Shown: piece by piece, positions 17,186 to 27,402 of the stretch
Numbering within the stretch: the first letter of the stretch is position 1
How the letters are laid out: every line of letters begins with the position of its first letter
NCBI GenBank assembly: GCA_934167365.1
Contig: CAKPKU010000001.1
Span: forward strand, 17,525-81,524
DNA: 64,000 nt
DNA from: an uncultured Clostridia bacterium
Lineage (GTDB): Bacteria > Bacillota > Clostridia > TANB77 > CAG-508
Direction: 5' to 3'
Program-made: the position numbers and the translations under genes
Notes under the pieces: generated by a model
Told to the model about the DNA's origin: nothing
What the model saw: the letters and a program-made list of their open reading frames with translations, nothing else
The model's database searches: none

Positions 17186-18094
17186 TTACTTTTCCTTTTC
17201 TATATATATTGGTCTATTTTTTACCTCAGTAAATATTTTTCCTATATAAAAATTTGTAATTCCAAACAACATATTTTCAATGGAAATAATTAATAATACG
17301 GTTGTAGTTATTTTCCAATATAATTCTCCATTATTAATTATAACCATTATTAACATTACTATTGATACTATAAACATAAATATACCAACTTTTAATTGAA
17401 GATATAATGGATTAAGCGAAAAATCTGCAATTCCATTGATAGCATACTTTAATAGTTTTTTTAAATTCCATTTTGTATTTCCAAATTCCCTTTCTTTTAC
17501 ATCATATGGAATATAATAAATATTAAATCCTACATATGAGAATATTCCTTTAGAAAATCTACTTTTTTCTCCTAACATCAAAATAGCATTGATTACACTC
17601 TTTCTAAACATTCTAAAATCACTAGCAGCACTTTTCATATCTAAACCAGTTTCCTTTGACATAATATCATAAAACTTATTTTTAAAAATCGTTAATATTT
17701 TTCCTTCTTTTCTTTTACTTTGATAAGCAGCGACCTCATCATATTTACTATTATCATCTAATATTTCTTTCATCTTTATAATATAACTTGGATCTTGTTG
17801 TAAATCCGCATCTATTATTACTATATATTCTCCATCACATTTTTTTAAACCTGCATACATTGCTGCTTCTTTTCCAAAATTTCGTGAAAAATTAATTATT
17901 TTAATATTACTACTTACATTTTTCTGCATTTCATTTAAAGTATTATCTTTACTACCATCATTAACAAATATTATTTCATAATTTAATATTTTATTTTCAA
18001 AACTTTTTTCTACACATTTTATAAACTTTTCAATATTTTTCTCTTCATTATAACATGGAACCACTAAACTTACTTTAATATCTTCTTTATTCAA
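17186..18094 (-). CDS. Undecaprenyl-phosphate glycosyltransferase, GtrB/CsbB-like
   Basis: A 302-residue GT2 enzyme with VVPCYNEEKNIEKF, FVNDGSKDNT, the metal site IDADLQQDP and two C-terminal membrane helices, ending in FYIGKIFTEVKNRPIYIE. It would transfer a hexose or HexNAc from a nucleotide sugar to undecaprenyl phosphate. Its start overlaps the end of the yfhO gene by eight bases and its stop is next to the gtrA start, a tightly coupled operon. In Bacillus and Staphylococcus, CsbB works with YfhO to glycosylate lipoteichoic acid; the same role is inferred here. It is a paralogue of the enzyme encoded at 7388-8338. Confidence 0.9.
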   Translation of the reverse strand: MNKEDIKVSLVVPCYNEEKNIEKFIKCVEKSFENKILNYEIIFVNDGSKDNTLNEMQKNVSSNIKIINFSRNFGKEAAMYAGLKKCDGEYIVIIDADLQQDPSYIIKMKEILDDNSKYDEVAAYQSKRKEGKILTIFKNKFYDIMSKETGLDMKSAASDFRMFRKSVINAILMLGEKSRFSKGIFSYVGFNIYYIPYDVKEREFGNTKWNLKKLLKYAINGIADFSLNPLYLQLKVGIFMFIVSIVMLIMVIINNGELYWKITTTVLLIISIENMLFGITNFYIGKIFTEVKNRPIYIEKEK

Positions 18095-20621
18095 TCTTTT
18101 TTCCCCTCTTTCTTACATAAACCATTTCCATTATTATTATAACCATACCTATACATGAAATACTGATTCCTAATTTCAATCCAGGTGTTTTATATATTAA
18201 TTCTATATTATTTTCACCATTTAGTAGCTTTATATCCATTATTTTATTATATTCACCAATTTCGTATTCTTGTCCATTTATTTTTAAAGCCCATCCTTTT
18301 GCATATGGAACCGTAATAAGGAGATCTTTCATATTATTTATATTATTATAATTTATAATTATTTTATTTTTTTCTAATTTCATTTGCTCTACTTTATTTT
18401 TGTTTATTTTCTCTGTAGCATATTTTAATTTTTCTAAGTTTACAAAATATATTTGTTCTTCTCCAATTTCAATTTCATTTTCGGACTTAATCTCTATTTT
18501 AACATCTTGCTTTTCATCCGTTGGAATATATACAATTTGAGGAGACAGCCATTTAGCATATTGAGTTACATATTTATCATTAACATAAATTTTCCCATCA
18601 AACTGATTAATCCAAGGGAAATATGCATAAATTGGATATCTATTTTCATTATTTTCATTCTTTATTATATATTTTCTATAATTTTTTCCATTTATATTTG
18701 AACTATCATCTTTTCTATAAGTTACCTTTTCATATATTTCAATTTTTTCCCCTAGTATACTAGAATATAAATTATTAATATATTCAAATGAATTTCCTTC
18801 ATAGTTAACTTGATTAAGCTCATTAGTTGCAAAAGATATATTTAGAGCATATTTATTATAATATACACTCTTACCATTATACTCCCCTAAATCCTTAATC
18901 TTTTCTAATCCATTTATTTCATAATTTGATAAAATATATTTAACACCTAATAAAGAATCAACTGGTAATATAGATGTATTAACAATAGTGATGCACTCTC
19001 CTTCTGTTCTATAACCCATATTAGATAATAACTCAAGTGCATTATTATCTGGTGATGAGGTATAACCAGATATTGACATGTAATTATATGCTAATGCATC
19101 ATTATAATAAGCTGGTAATTCATTCTCATTTTCATAATTCCTAAATAGGGTTTGATTTATTCTATAATTAGAATTATCATATTCCTTTAATTTGTCAATT
19201 TGTTTTTGTTGACTTTCAGAATAATTCTTATACAAAATTTCACTACTACCACTTCTAAACATAATTTTCATATTTAATAAAAGTTCGACAAAACATAAAC
19301 AGATTATTAGCATACTGTAAAAATTTCTTGAGTCTAATTTATTTTCCCTAAAAACTATATATGTATCTACCAATAGAAAAAATATTGTTGCATATACATA
19401 TTTTATATCAGTAGATTTTACTATAAATTGTAATACTACTAAAATTATTGAAAACATAATCACACAGTAATACATTCTATTCTTTTGTGTCTTTTCAAAA
19501 TTAATATATCCAAATGCACTTATATATATCATTGTAAAAATGATTACATATGAGTATCTAAAATAATAACTTGTCGAATTCTTAAATAATGAAAATAATA
19601 TAAAAAATGGTGTATAATAACATGTAAAAATCATTATAAGCAACATTAAAGTACATATTGTTTTCTTTTTAATAGACATATTATTAGCTGTAATAATTAG
19701 TAATATGCCAATTACTGGAAATGCTCCACAATAAATTGAAAGTGATTGTGATGTACTTACTGAACCCATATGATAACTAACCATAGTACTTATTATATTT
19801 CCATAGAACTCATTTTTTATAAGTGCAAAATCAAATGATCCACCTTTTCCTCCCATCAAAGAGAAAACAACAGGAATAAATAATATACTTGATATCATTA
19901 CACCTATTACCATTGCAATAGCATAAGTAAAAAATCTTTTAAAAATCTCACTTATTTTACATTTATTTTCTAATTTGTACATGATTAGTTCAAAGATAAA
20001 ATAAAATGCCGAAAATACACAATTTATTCCTCCAGTATACCAATTGAAGATTATTGATAATCCAACAGCAATGCTTAAAAAATGTATATTTTTATTTTTT
20101 ATAACTTTATCTACACCTATACATATCAAAGGTAACATATATATTCCGTCTAACCACATAATATTAGATGCCTGCGCTAAACTATATTGCATTAATGAAT
20201 AAGAAACTGCCAAAATTACATTAAATACTGTTTTCAATTTTTTCCCAAATTTTACTTCCAAAAAATAGGAAAAAGTAAAAGATGCAATTGATAATTTTAT
20301 TAAAGTTGCTATATTTAAAAATACATTTTCATCATTTACAAATTTCAACAATAAATTTATAGGTGATGCTAAATAATATCCAAAGATTCCAATAGTCGGT
20401 CCACCTAGTGTTGCATTAAAACTATATAATATACTATCCTTTCCTTTAAACACATTTTTCAAAAAAGAAAAAAAATCTAAATATTGAATTTGAGCATCCA
20501 TAACCGCAAATGATTTATTTCCAAATGGTGCATAATTAAATACTATATATGCTAGCATTATTAGAATTGCTGTTGAAAACATTGAAATAATACTATTTTT
20601 AAATTTTACCTTTAAGTACAT
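18087..20621 (-). CDS. yfhO: YfhO-family membrane glycosyltransferase
   Basis: An 844-residue multi-spanning protein of the bacterial YfhO family (GT-C-like fold). Its N-terminal two thirds hold about a dozen transmembrane helices, beginning with YIVFNYAPFGNKSFAVMDAQ and QYLDFFSF, whose acidic extracytoplasmic loop resembles the catalytic loop of GT-C enzymes. A large extracytoplasmic domain (about 440-820) follows, then a final helix and a basic tail. It would transfer the lipid-linked sugar made by the GtrB-like enzyme and flipped by GtrA onto an acceptor polymer outside the cell, such as a teichoic acid. It is the first gene of a three-gene operon. AGAAAGG precedes the ATG. Confidence 0.88.
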   Translation of the reverse strand: MYLKVKFKNSIISMFSTAILIMLAYIVFNYAPFGNKSFAVMDAQIQYLDFFSFLKNVFKGKDSILYSFNATLGGPTIGIFGYYLASPINLLLKFVNDENVFLNIATLIKLSIASFTFSYFLEVKFGKKLKTVFNVILAVSYSLMQYSLAQASNIMWLDGIYMLPLICIGVDKVIKNKNIHFLSIAVGLSIIFNWYTGGINCVFSAFYFIFELIMYKLENKCKISEIFKRFFTYAIAMVIGVMISSILFIPVVFSLMGGKGGSFDFALIKNEFYGNIISTMVSYHMGSVSTSQSLSIYCGAFPVIGILLIITANNMSIKKKTICTLMLLIMIFTCYYTPFFILFSLFKNSTSYYFRYSYVIIFTMIYISAFGYINFEKTQKNRMYYCVIMFSIILVVLQFIVKSTDIKYVYATIFFLLVDTYIVFRENKLDSRNFYSMLIICLCFVELLLNMKIMFRSGSSEILYKNYSESQQKQIDKLKEYDNSNYRINQTLFRNYENENELPAYYNDALAYNYMSISGYTSSPDNNALELLSNMGYRTEGECITIVNTSILPVDSLLGVKYILSNYEINGLEKIKDLGEYNGKSVYYNKYALNISFATNELNQVNYEGNSFEYINNLYSSILGEKIEIYEKVTYRKDDSSNINGKNYRKYIIKNENNENRYPIYAYFPWINQFDGKIYVNDKYVTQYAKWLSPQIVYIPTDEKQDVKIEIKSENEIEIGEEQIYFVNLEKLKYATEKINKNKVEQMKLEKNKIIINYNNINNMKDLLITVPYAKGWALKINGQEYEIGEYNKIMDIKLLNGENNIELIYKTPGLKLGISISCIGMVIIIMEMVYVRKRGKKIE

Positions 20622-21555
20622 GATTAATTTTACCTTTCTGTTCTATTTACAATTTATAAATTTATTACACAAAAAATCTGTCATAGTTTCTTATGAATTT
20701 TCAAGAGCTTTGTTAACTATTATCTTTATCAACAGATTTTCTATTACTTTGATATATTAAGAGTATATCTATATTTTCTACATAGATTGTCTTATTAAAT
20801 TTCCAATATTATCTGAAAATTTATAATTGTTCTCTTAAGCAATATATTTTGTTCATATAATGTCTATGCTCAATATTATAATAAGAATATTTTTATTTAG
20901 TATATTCGAAATTAATATTATATGATATTTCATACTTATAATAGGATTTTGATTCATTATTCTACAAGTAAAAACTATTAAAGAAAAATATGAGCAATTA
21001 TTTATTATAAAATTTAATTTTTCACTAAATTCTTTATTATTTATTTAAGAGTTTGTACTCAAACCATACAACATATTACAATTAATATCATCTAATAATA
21101 TTTCCCCAGTAAGATACTTATATTTTACTGCTGTTTTATTATAATTCATTACATTGGTTGGATAATGAATAAATTCACACTTTCAATATATAGTTATAAA
21201 TTATCGCATAACATTATTATAATTTCAAACTTTTACTATCTTTTTTCTCCTATCACTGTTTATAGAATTAGTTTATCTCTAAAATTAAGTGTTTAACAAA
21301 ATCCACATATTAGAACTTTCTTTGTTTTATTATTTGTACTATTCAATTGGATATTATCAATATTAAAATATTTTAACTTACCTCTTATTTCACAAATTGT
21401 CTCTATTTCTTTAAAATTTTCGTCAATTTATTATTACTTATCTCTCTTGAATGGTCATATATCTCGTTTCTATTTATTCTATCTTTTGTTTAATTTGGTC
21501 ACATATTTTTTTGTTCTTCCTACATTATAACTCCTTAATTATTTTATTACCTAAC
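20622..21555. other. Non-coding gap of 934 bp with decayed coding sequence
   Basis: No intact gene. The left third (about 20640-20960) is featureless AT-rich DNA that should hold the yfhO promoter, though I see no convincing match. The right part (about 21045-21540) contains minus-strand remnants described under the pseudogene entry. Confidence 0.6.
21045..21530 (-). pseudogene. Decayed gene, possibly a polysaccharide pyruvyltransferase
   Basis: The minus strand begins with AAGGAG and an ATG followed at once by a stop. It then gives protein-like fragments broken by stops and frame changes. One (about 21245-21361) reads NKTKKVLICGF, stop, TLNFRDKLIL. This resembles the N terminus of CsaB-type polysaccharide pyruvyltransferases (KKVLI-G-YG--N-GDE-IL) with the key Gly and Glu altered. 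Another (21045-21179) reads IHYPTNVMNYNKTAV then KYKYLTGEILLDDI. The position between two glycan operons on the same strand supports a dead glycan gene, but the family call is weak. Confidence 0.35.
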
Positions 21556-23220
21556 CTATTTGATTTTATTAAGAAACATAAGGTTTCCATTGCTTTTTCT
21601 GAATAATTTTATTCTTTTAGTAACAATTTTTTCGCTATTATAATATTCAGGATACTTTTTTAATTTATTATCAAATTCCATAAATGGCTCTTTTTCAGTA
21701 TATAGCTCTGTAACAATCCAATACATTGTATAACATAAATTAACAATCATATGTTTCTCAATGTAATTTCGCTTTTCATTTGACAATTCACTTTTTCTCT
21801 CATTATATTCTTCTATTATTCTCATACATACTTTTTCTAATTGTTTTACATTTTTTTTATAAGATTGTGGTGATACTGATTGCCCTGCTCTACCTAAATA
21901 ATAACTATAAATATATAAAGGATAAAAAGTTACTGTATTACTTATAAGAGTTCCCATTAAGTTAAATTCATTATCTACATAAAAACAATGTTCATCAATT
22001 TTAAAATTTAAATCTTTGAGTAATTGAGTTTTATATGTTGAAGTATGAAGAAGTGGTCCCCAATCTATTTTTTCTTTACCTGGTATACATATTTCATCAA
22101 ATTTATATTGATGACCTGGAATCATATCCTTATATAATTCTGTTTTCTTATATTCTCCATTTACAGAAAAATCTTCATAATATTCTGTAAATATCATATC
22201 AGAATCCTCTTTCTCCAAAAATTCAATAAATTTATCTAATTGATTAATTACATAATAATCATCACCATCAAGTAATCTAAAATACTTTCCAGTAGCCAGC
22301 TCTATTCCCTTATTTATTGTAGAGCCATGACCTCCATTTGGTTTATCAATCAATCTAATTATTGATTGTCCATCTTCTTTATAATACTTTTCTATAAATT
22401 TTTGTACTGTTTCTACTGTTGAATCTTTTGATCCATCATTTACAACTAAAATTTCCAATTTATTAGCATATTTTGCTCTTAATAAGTTACATAATATTTG
22501 AATGATAAAATTTGCTACATTATATGAAGCTATACTAATTGACAATAATGGATGATCACTCATTTTAGGTATCTTTATCTCTTCAACTTTATCAAATTTT
22601 TTTATCATTTCTACATCTTTTTTTCCATCACATATTATATCTCCATTAATTATTTTCAAATTTGCTATTTTCTCAAATATTTCCTTTTGTTTTTCATTCA
22701 TAAAAACAAATTTAAAGTTTTCCCTTGAGTTATATGATTCTATATCAGAAAATTCTTGCACAATATATTTATCTGTAACATTTTTTATATCACAATTCAA
22801 ATCATTTCCATATGAATATATTATTACTTGTGTATCCATTATATTTACTGCATTTAATATTTTATAATATGTTAATACTGGTTTATGAAGTAATATTTTT
22901 TTATATTTCTTTTTTAATAATAGATTTCTCACCTGATTATATCCGGTTCTCAATATGTTAATTCCATCATATTGATATGAATATGTATCTGAAACAAAGT
23001 AATCATTTGCTACTATAACATCTATTTTTAACCCTTCTTTTATATATTCTTTTACCCTTTTATATATTTCTACATTTATATTTTTATACTCATTTGATGG
23101 GAAATCTGGTACAAGTACCAAAATATCATTTTGTGCAAACTTTTCGATTTCTTTATTTAATTCTTCATCACTTTTTTGTATTGAATTTTTTTTCATAATT
23201 CTTTTAATTTTATTAATCAT
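21556..23220 (-). CDS. Two-domain glycosyltransferase with C-terminal GT2 domain
   Basis: 554 residues. The N-terminal 220 residues have the look of a GT-B Rossmann half (DILVLVPDFPSNEYKNINVEI, then alternating hydrophobic strands) without a clear catalytic motif. From about 226 a standard GT2 domain starts: LLSISIASYNVANFI, LVVNDGSKDSTVETV, GGHGSTINKGIELA, the metal site LLDGDDYY and the downstream WGPLLH segment. It would transfer a sugar in surface polymer assembly, on the cytoplasmic face. It is the last intact gene of the Wzm/Wzt cluster, 20 bases downstream of glf. Donor and acceptor are unknown. Confidence 0.82.
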   Translation of the reverse strand: MINKIKRIMKKNSIQKSDEELNKEIEKFAQNDILVLVPDFPSNEYKNINVEIYKRVKEYIKEGLKIDVIVANDYFVSDTYSYQYDGINILRTGYNQVRNLLLKKKYKKILLHKPVLTYYKILNAVNIMDTQVIIYSYGNDLNCDIKNVTDKYIVQEFSDIESYNSRENFKFVFMNEKQKEIFEKIANLKIINGDIICDGKKDVEMIKKFDKVEEIKIPKMSDHPLLSISIASYNVANFIIQILCNLLRAKYANKLEILVVNDGSKDSTVETVQKFIEKYYKEDGQSIIRLIDKPNGGHGSTINKGIELATGKYFRLLDGDDYYVINQLDKFIEFLEKEDSDMIFTEYYEDFSVNGEYKKTELYKDMIPGHQYKFDEICIPGKEKIDWGPLLHTSTYKTQLLKDLNFKIDEHCFYVDNEFNLMGTLISNTVTFYPLYIYSYYLGRAGQSVSPQSYKKNVKQLEKVCMRIIEEYNERKSELSNEKRNYIEKHMIVNLCYTMYWIVTELYTEKEPFMEFDNKLKKYPEYYNSEKIVTKRIKLFRKSNGNLMFLNKIK

Positions 23221-23240
23221 GTGAGAATCCCCCTTAAAAT

Positions 23241-24350
23241 TTACATTAATTCTTTATTTACAATATTCATTGCTTCTTTTATAACATCATCCATGTCGTA
23301 ATATTTATAAGAAGCTAATCTTCCTCCAAAAATTACATTTTCTTCATTCTTGGCTAATTTCCTATATTCTTCTGCAATTTTATTGTTTCTTTCATCATTT
23401 ACCACATAATATGCTTCTTTCTCTGAAGTCCAATCATCTGGATATTCATATGTTATAACAGTTTTACTGCTTAATTGAGTTGAATCGAAATGTTTATGTT
23501 CAATTACTCTTGTGTATGCCACTTCCTTCCCTGTATAATTCACAACTGCATTACCCTGATAATTTTCTTTATCTAAAATCTTAGTTTCAAATTTTAATGA
23601 TCTATATTCAAGATGTCCTAACTTATAATCAAAATATTCATCTAACATACCTGTATATATTACCTTATTAGCAAGATCGTCCCATTTATCTTTTTCGTCA
23701 AAATAATTTGTATTTAGTTTTACTTCTATTCCCTCAAGCATCTTTTCAACTAACTTTGTATAACCTCCTATAGGTATTCCTTGGAATCTATCATTAAAAT
23801 AATTATTATCATAAGTTAATCTAACTGGCAATCTTTTTATAATAAAAGCTGGCAAATCTTTACAATCTCTATTCCATTGTTTTTCGGTATATCCTTTTAT
23901 TAACTTTTCGTATATAGTTCTTCCAACTAAAGAAATAGCTTGCTCTTCCAAATTATTTATTTCTTTTCCTTCCATCTCTTTCTTTTCTTCATTTATATGT
24001 TTAATAGCATCCCCTGGTGTAATAACATCTTTCCAAATTCTAGAAAAAGTATTCATGTTAAATGGCATATTATAAATTTCATCTTTATATCTAGCTATTG
24101 GAGAATTTGTATATCTGTTAAATTCAACAAAAGAATTCACAAAATCCCATACATCTTTGTAATCTGTATGAAAAATATGTGCTCCATATTTATGTACTTG
24201 TATTCCTTCTATATCCTCTGTATAAACATTTCCCGCTATATTGTTTCTCTTATCTATTACCAATACTTTTTTTCCTTTTTTATTAAGTAGATATGCACAT
24301 GTACTTCCATATAATCCACTACCAACTATTAAATAATCATATTTTTCCAT
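23241..24350 (-). CDS. glf: UDP-galactopyranose mutase
   Basis: A flavoenzyme of 369 residues that converts UDP-galactopyranose to UDP-galactofuranose. The FAD-binding motif is GSGLYGSTCAYLL, followed by LVIDKRNNIAGN and the UGM signature KYGAHIFHT; the end of the FAD site reads VIFGGRLASYKYYDMDD. I chose the ATG at 24350 because GAGAGGA lies eight bases before it and it begins five bases after the preceding gene stops; an upstream in-frame start would overlap that gene. Its presence indicates that the polymer made by this cluster contains galactofuranose. GalE (8527-9534) would supply the substrate. Confidence 0.95.
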   Translation of the reverse strand: MEKYDYLIVGSGLYGSTCAYLLNKKGKKVLVIDKRNNIAGNVYTEDIEGIQVHKYGAHIFHTDYKDVWDFVNSFVEFNRYTNSPIARYKDEIYNMPFNMNTFSRIWKDVITPGDAIKHINEEKKEMEGKEINNLEEQAISLVGRTIYEKLIKGYTEKQWNRDCKDLPAFIIKRLPVRLTYDNNYFNDRFQGIPIGGYTKLVEKMLEGIEVKLNTNYFDEKDKWDDLANKVIYTGMLDEYFDYKLGHLEYRSLKFETKILDKENYQGNAVVNYTGKEVAYTRVIEHKHFDSTQLSSKTVITYEYPDDWTSEKEAYYVVNDERNNKIAEEYRKLAKNEENVIFGGRLASYKYYDMDDVIKEAMNIVNKELM

Positions 24351-24355
24351 AATAA

Positions 24356-26554
24356 CTATCCTCTCTTTAATATATTCCTCATTTTTACCCACAAATGTGA
24401 TTTAGTAATTTTTCTCCATAATGGCATTCTCCACAAAGTTTCTCTTATTTTAGGACCAAATTTTGCCATTCTTGTAATTTTTACATCTTTACTATATATT
24501 TTTCCAAAAAATTCACTACTTTGGTATATCATCTTATCTCTATCTTCAAATAAACTTGAAATTACTAATTCTTTTGCAATTCCTATCGATTTATTTAATG
24601 CCCTTCCTGCTTCAATTTTACTCTTTTTAGGATTTTTATAAACATATTCAAACTGATTGTCCATGTTTTCAGCCATCTGTTCTAATGTAAATCTATTTAA
24701 TATCTTATTCCTACATTTTTCTTTTGTTTTATCTAATCTTGAAATCACTTCATCTATCGCTTCAACATAATTATAGATTTCCTCATCAGTATAATTAAAG
24801 TCACAAATGTCTTTTTCATCTTGATAACTTGGAACTAGTTTTCCAACATTATCATCAACTAACTCTCTTTGACCTCCAACATCTGCTGATATGACTGGAA
24901 CTCCCATTGAAAGTGATTCATATGCAGTAAGAGCTAAACCTTCTTTTATAGAGCAATTAATTGTTATATCACAAATTCTATACATTTCAGGTGTTTTATT
25001 CGTACTTGGCAAAAACTTTATATTTTCTTGTAAATGTTTATCTTTTAATGCCTTTTGTAATTGTTTTAGCATTGAGCCATCCCCAACTATTAAAAACAAT
25101 ACATCCTTTCTATTGGCAATAGTCTTTTTGATTATTTCAGCTAATAGCATGGGTCTTTTTTGCTCTGATATACGACAAATATAACCAATTATAATTTTAT
25201 TATTTTTTTTAATTTTATACTTTTCTAATAATTCCTCTTTATTATATTTTTCAGGATTAAATTTTTCTGTGTCAACTCCTATATACACAGTTTCAACTTC
25301 ATCTTTTTCTCTTTTAAAATAATTTATTAATATTTTTTCTGTAACAGAATTGCATACTAATGTTTTATCAATTATTCCCTGTAACATACTAGAACTACGT
25401 GCATATCCTCCATTTCTATTATACCATTCTTCCATATGAATATAATCAACGATAGGTACTTCTGGATATCTTCCTTTTAAATATGGTAAAATTGAATATC
25501 CAAATAAGCTACTAGTATTAAATATCATATTTATATTATTTTTCTCTATAATATAGTTAATAAATGGTATATAATCTTTACACTCAAGAAATGAAGTAAT
25601 GTCATATACATCTGCTATATTTTCAAACTCTTGTCTTAAATTATTTATTGCAGGCTCTGTTGAGATTAATGTGAATGTATATTTATTTTTATCTAACCTT
25701 TTTATTAGCTCTAAATTAAATATATCTGCTCCTCCAATAATTATCCATGGTACTATCATGAGTATATTAATTTTATTATTTGCTTTAACTTTTGGAGTTA
25801 TAAGACAACTTATATTTTCTTCTATTTCTTCATAATTATATTTAAAGAAAGGAAACTGAATTGATACATTCTTACTATTTATGCCTTTTATTTGTTGTTT
25901 AACTTTAAAATAAGAAGAATAATTATCATATGGAATCCAATTTAAATACCAGGTTGAATGAACAGGAAACATATTCTTTTCTAGTGCTTTTCTCCAAAAT
26001 TTAGAAAATCCACTAAAATAACTTGTACAACTTGAGAAACCATTAATTTTCTCAAAAGCTTTTCTTCTTATCATAAATAAAAGATTAGAATTCAATTTTT
26101 GAGGTAAATAATATTTATCAAATAGTTGGTTTTCTTCATCGTTTTTTCCATATACAACTCCATTTGAATATCCCCATGATGCATCTTTATGTGTTATAAG
26201 TGACCAATAAATTGTCTCTAAATATGTCGGTTCTAATAGTTGTCCTTCACTAAAGAAAACAAAATATTCAGATTCTCTATTTGCAATAGTTGCACCATAA
26301 TTAAAAGCCTCAAATATATTTTTATAACTTTTATTGACAACATTTATTCGTTCATCATAAATATTATAATCATAATTACCAATTATAATTAACTCAAAAT
26401 TTGGATATGTCTGATTTAATATAGAGTTAATTGAATTTATATTTATCTTATTTTTTCCTATTATTGGAAATATTATAGATATAACTGGCTTTATACTCTC
26501 ATATTCCTTTACATTTAATTTTTCGCCCGGTTTATTATTAAAATTAAACTTCAT
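24356..26554 (-). CDS. Bifunctional glycosyltransferase, GT2 plus GT4
   Basis: About 732 residues with two catalytic halves. The N-terminal part is a GT2 domain (VISIIFPIIGKNKININSIN, NQTYPNFELIIIGNYD). The C-terminal part is GT4: NILMIVPWIIIGGADIFNLE at its start, IGYICRISEQKRP and the donor-binding EGLALTAYESLSMGVPVIS. The start at 26554 is preferred because AAAGG sits nine bases upstream; 13 extra residues upstream would overlap wzm. Two-enzyme fusions of this kind often add alternating sugars or start and extend a polymer. Here it sits directly downstream of the ABC exporter genes. Specificity unknown. Confidence 0.88.
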   Translation of the reverse strand: MKFNFNNKPGEKLNVKEYESIKPVISIIFPIIGKNKININSINSILNQTYPNFELIIIGNYDYNIYDERINVVNKSYKNIFEAFNYGATIANRESEYFVFFSEGQLLEPTYLETIYWSLITHKDASWGYSNGVVYGKNDEENQLFDKYYLPQKLNSNLLFMIRRKAFEKINGFSSCTSYFSGFSKFWRKALEKNMFPVHSTWYLNWIPYDNYSSYFKVKQQIKGINSKNVSIQFPFFKYNYEEIEENISCLITPKVKANNKINILMIVPWIIIGGADIFNLELIKRLDKNKYTFTLISTEPAINNLRQEFENIADVYDITSFLECKDYIPFINYIIEKNNINMIFNTSSLFGYSILPYLKGRYPEVPIVDYIHMEEWYNRNGGYARSSSMLQGIIDKTLVCNSVTEKILINYFKREKDEVETVYIGVDTEKFNPEKYNKEELLEKYKIKKNNKIIIGYICRISEQKRPMLLAEIIKKTIANRKDVLFLIVGDGSMLKQLQKALKDKHLQENIKFLPSTNKTPEMYRICDITINCSIKEGLALTAYESLSMGVPVISADVGGQRELVDDNVGKLVPSYQDEKDICDFNYTDEEIYNYVEAIDEVISRLDKTKEKCRNKILNRFTLEQMAENMDNQFEYVYKNPKKSKIEAGRALNKSIGIAKELVISSLFEDRDKMIYQSSEFFGKIYSKDVKITRMAKFGPKIRETLWRMPLWRKITKSHLWVKMRNILKRG

Positions 26555-26576
26555 AACTATGTACCTTTCTTTACTA

Positions 26577-27359
26577 TTATAATTCTTCTGCAAATTTCTT
26601 TTGTAACTTACTAAATATAATATACCCTATTATACAATTAATAACACCTATTACTAATAAAATAGCCAATGGTTTCATTTCTGGCATTTGATGCAAGTAA
26701 AACATTGATCTATATGCACTTATAAGATATGTCATAGGATTATATTTTAATATCCAACTAAAATCTGCTGGTATAGATTCTGCATTATATACTATAGGTG
26801 TTATATAAAATAATAATTGCATTAATACACCTATTATATGTTGCATATCTCTTATATACACCGTAATACTTGACACTACTAGTGAAATTCCAATCAATAA
26901 TACATATTGTACTATTAATACAATTGGATAAAATATTAAAAACCTGCTCAATCCAACTCCTTCAAATATTGCAAAACCTACAATTAATATTGTTGATATT
27001 ACAAAATTTACTGCCTCACTAGTAACAACTGAAAGTGGTAGTATTTCTCGCGGAAAATAAACTTTCTTTATTATATTTCCATTTTCAATCATAGTACATG
27101 ATGATCTTATAATAACTGTTGAGAAAAATGTCCATGGAATTAATGCTGAACATAAAAATAATGTATAATGTGGTTGTCCATTTCTCATTATTAATGGAAA
27201 TATTATTGCATATACAGCAATTTGTAAAAGTGGGTTTACAAATGACCACAATACTCCCAAAAATGAATTCTTATATTTCCCTCCCACGTCTTTTTTTACT
27301 GATGTCTTCAGTAGTTCTCTATAATTATATAAATTTTTAAAAACATTAAAACACTTCAT
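26577..27359 (-). CDS. wzm: Polysaccharide ABC exporter, permease subunit
   Basis: A 260-residue ABC-2 type permease with six transmembrane helices, typical of Wzm/TagG. It opens with a basic N-terminal stretch and KYKNSFLGVLWSFVNPLLQI, then IPWTFFSTVI, the KVYFPREILPLS coupling region and the YNPMTYLISAYRSMFY segment before the last helices. With the ATPase encoded just upstream it would export an undecaprenyl-diphosphate-linked polysaccharide or teichoic acid. The spacing to wzt (43 bases) and to the next gene supports one operon. Confidence 0.93.
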   Translation of the reverse strand: MKCFNVFKNLYNYRELLKTSVKKDVGGKYKNSFLGVLWSFVNPLLQIAVYAIIFPLIMRNGQPHYTLFLCSALIPWTFFSTVIIRSSCTMIENGNIIKKVYFPREILPLSVVTSEAVNFVISTILIVGFAIFEGVGLSRFLIFYPIVLIVQYVLLIGISLVVSSITVYIRDMQHIIGVLMQLLFYITPIVYNAESIPADFSWILKYNPMTYLISAYRSMFYLHQMPEMKPLAILLVIGVINCIIGYIIFSKLQKKFAEEL

Positions 27360-27402
27360 TTAATCACATTTCCTTCCTTTTTTACAAATCTTCATATATC
27401 TT

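Noticed and set aside
21045..21179. Fragment with KYKYLTGEILLDD as the C-terminal end of a GH42 beta-galactosidase
   Set aside because: The LTGE motif is short and the upstream remnant does not look like a glycoside hydrolase, so I kept only the general call of a decayed gene.
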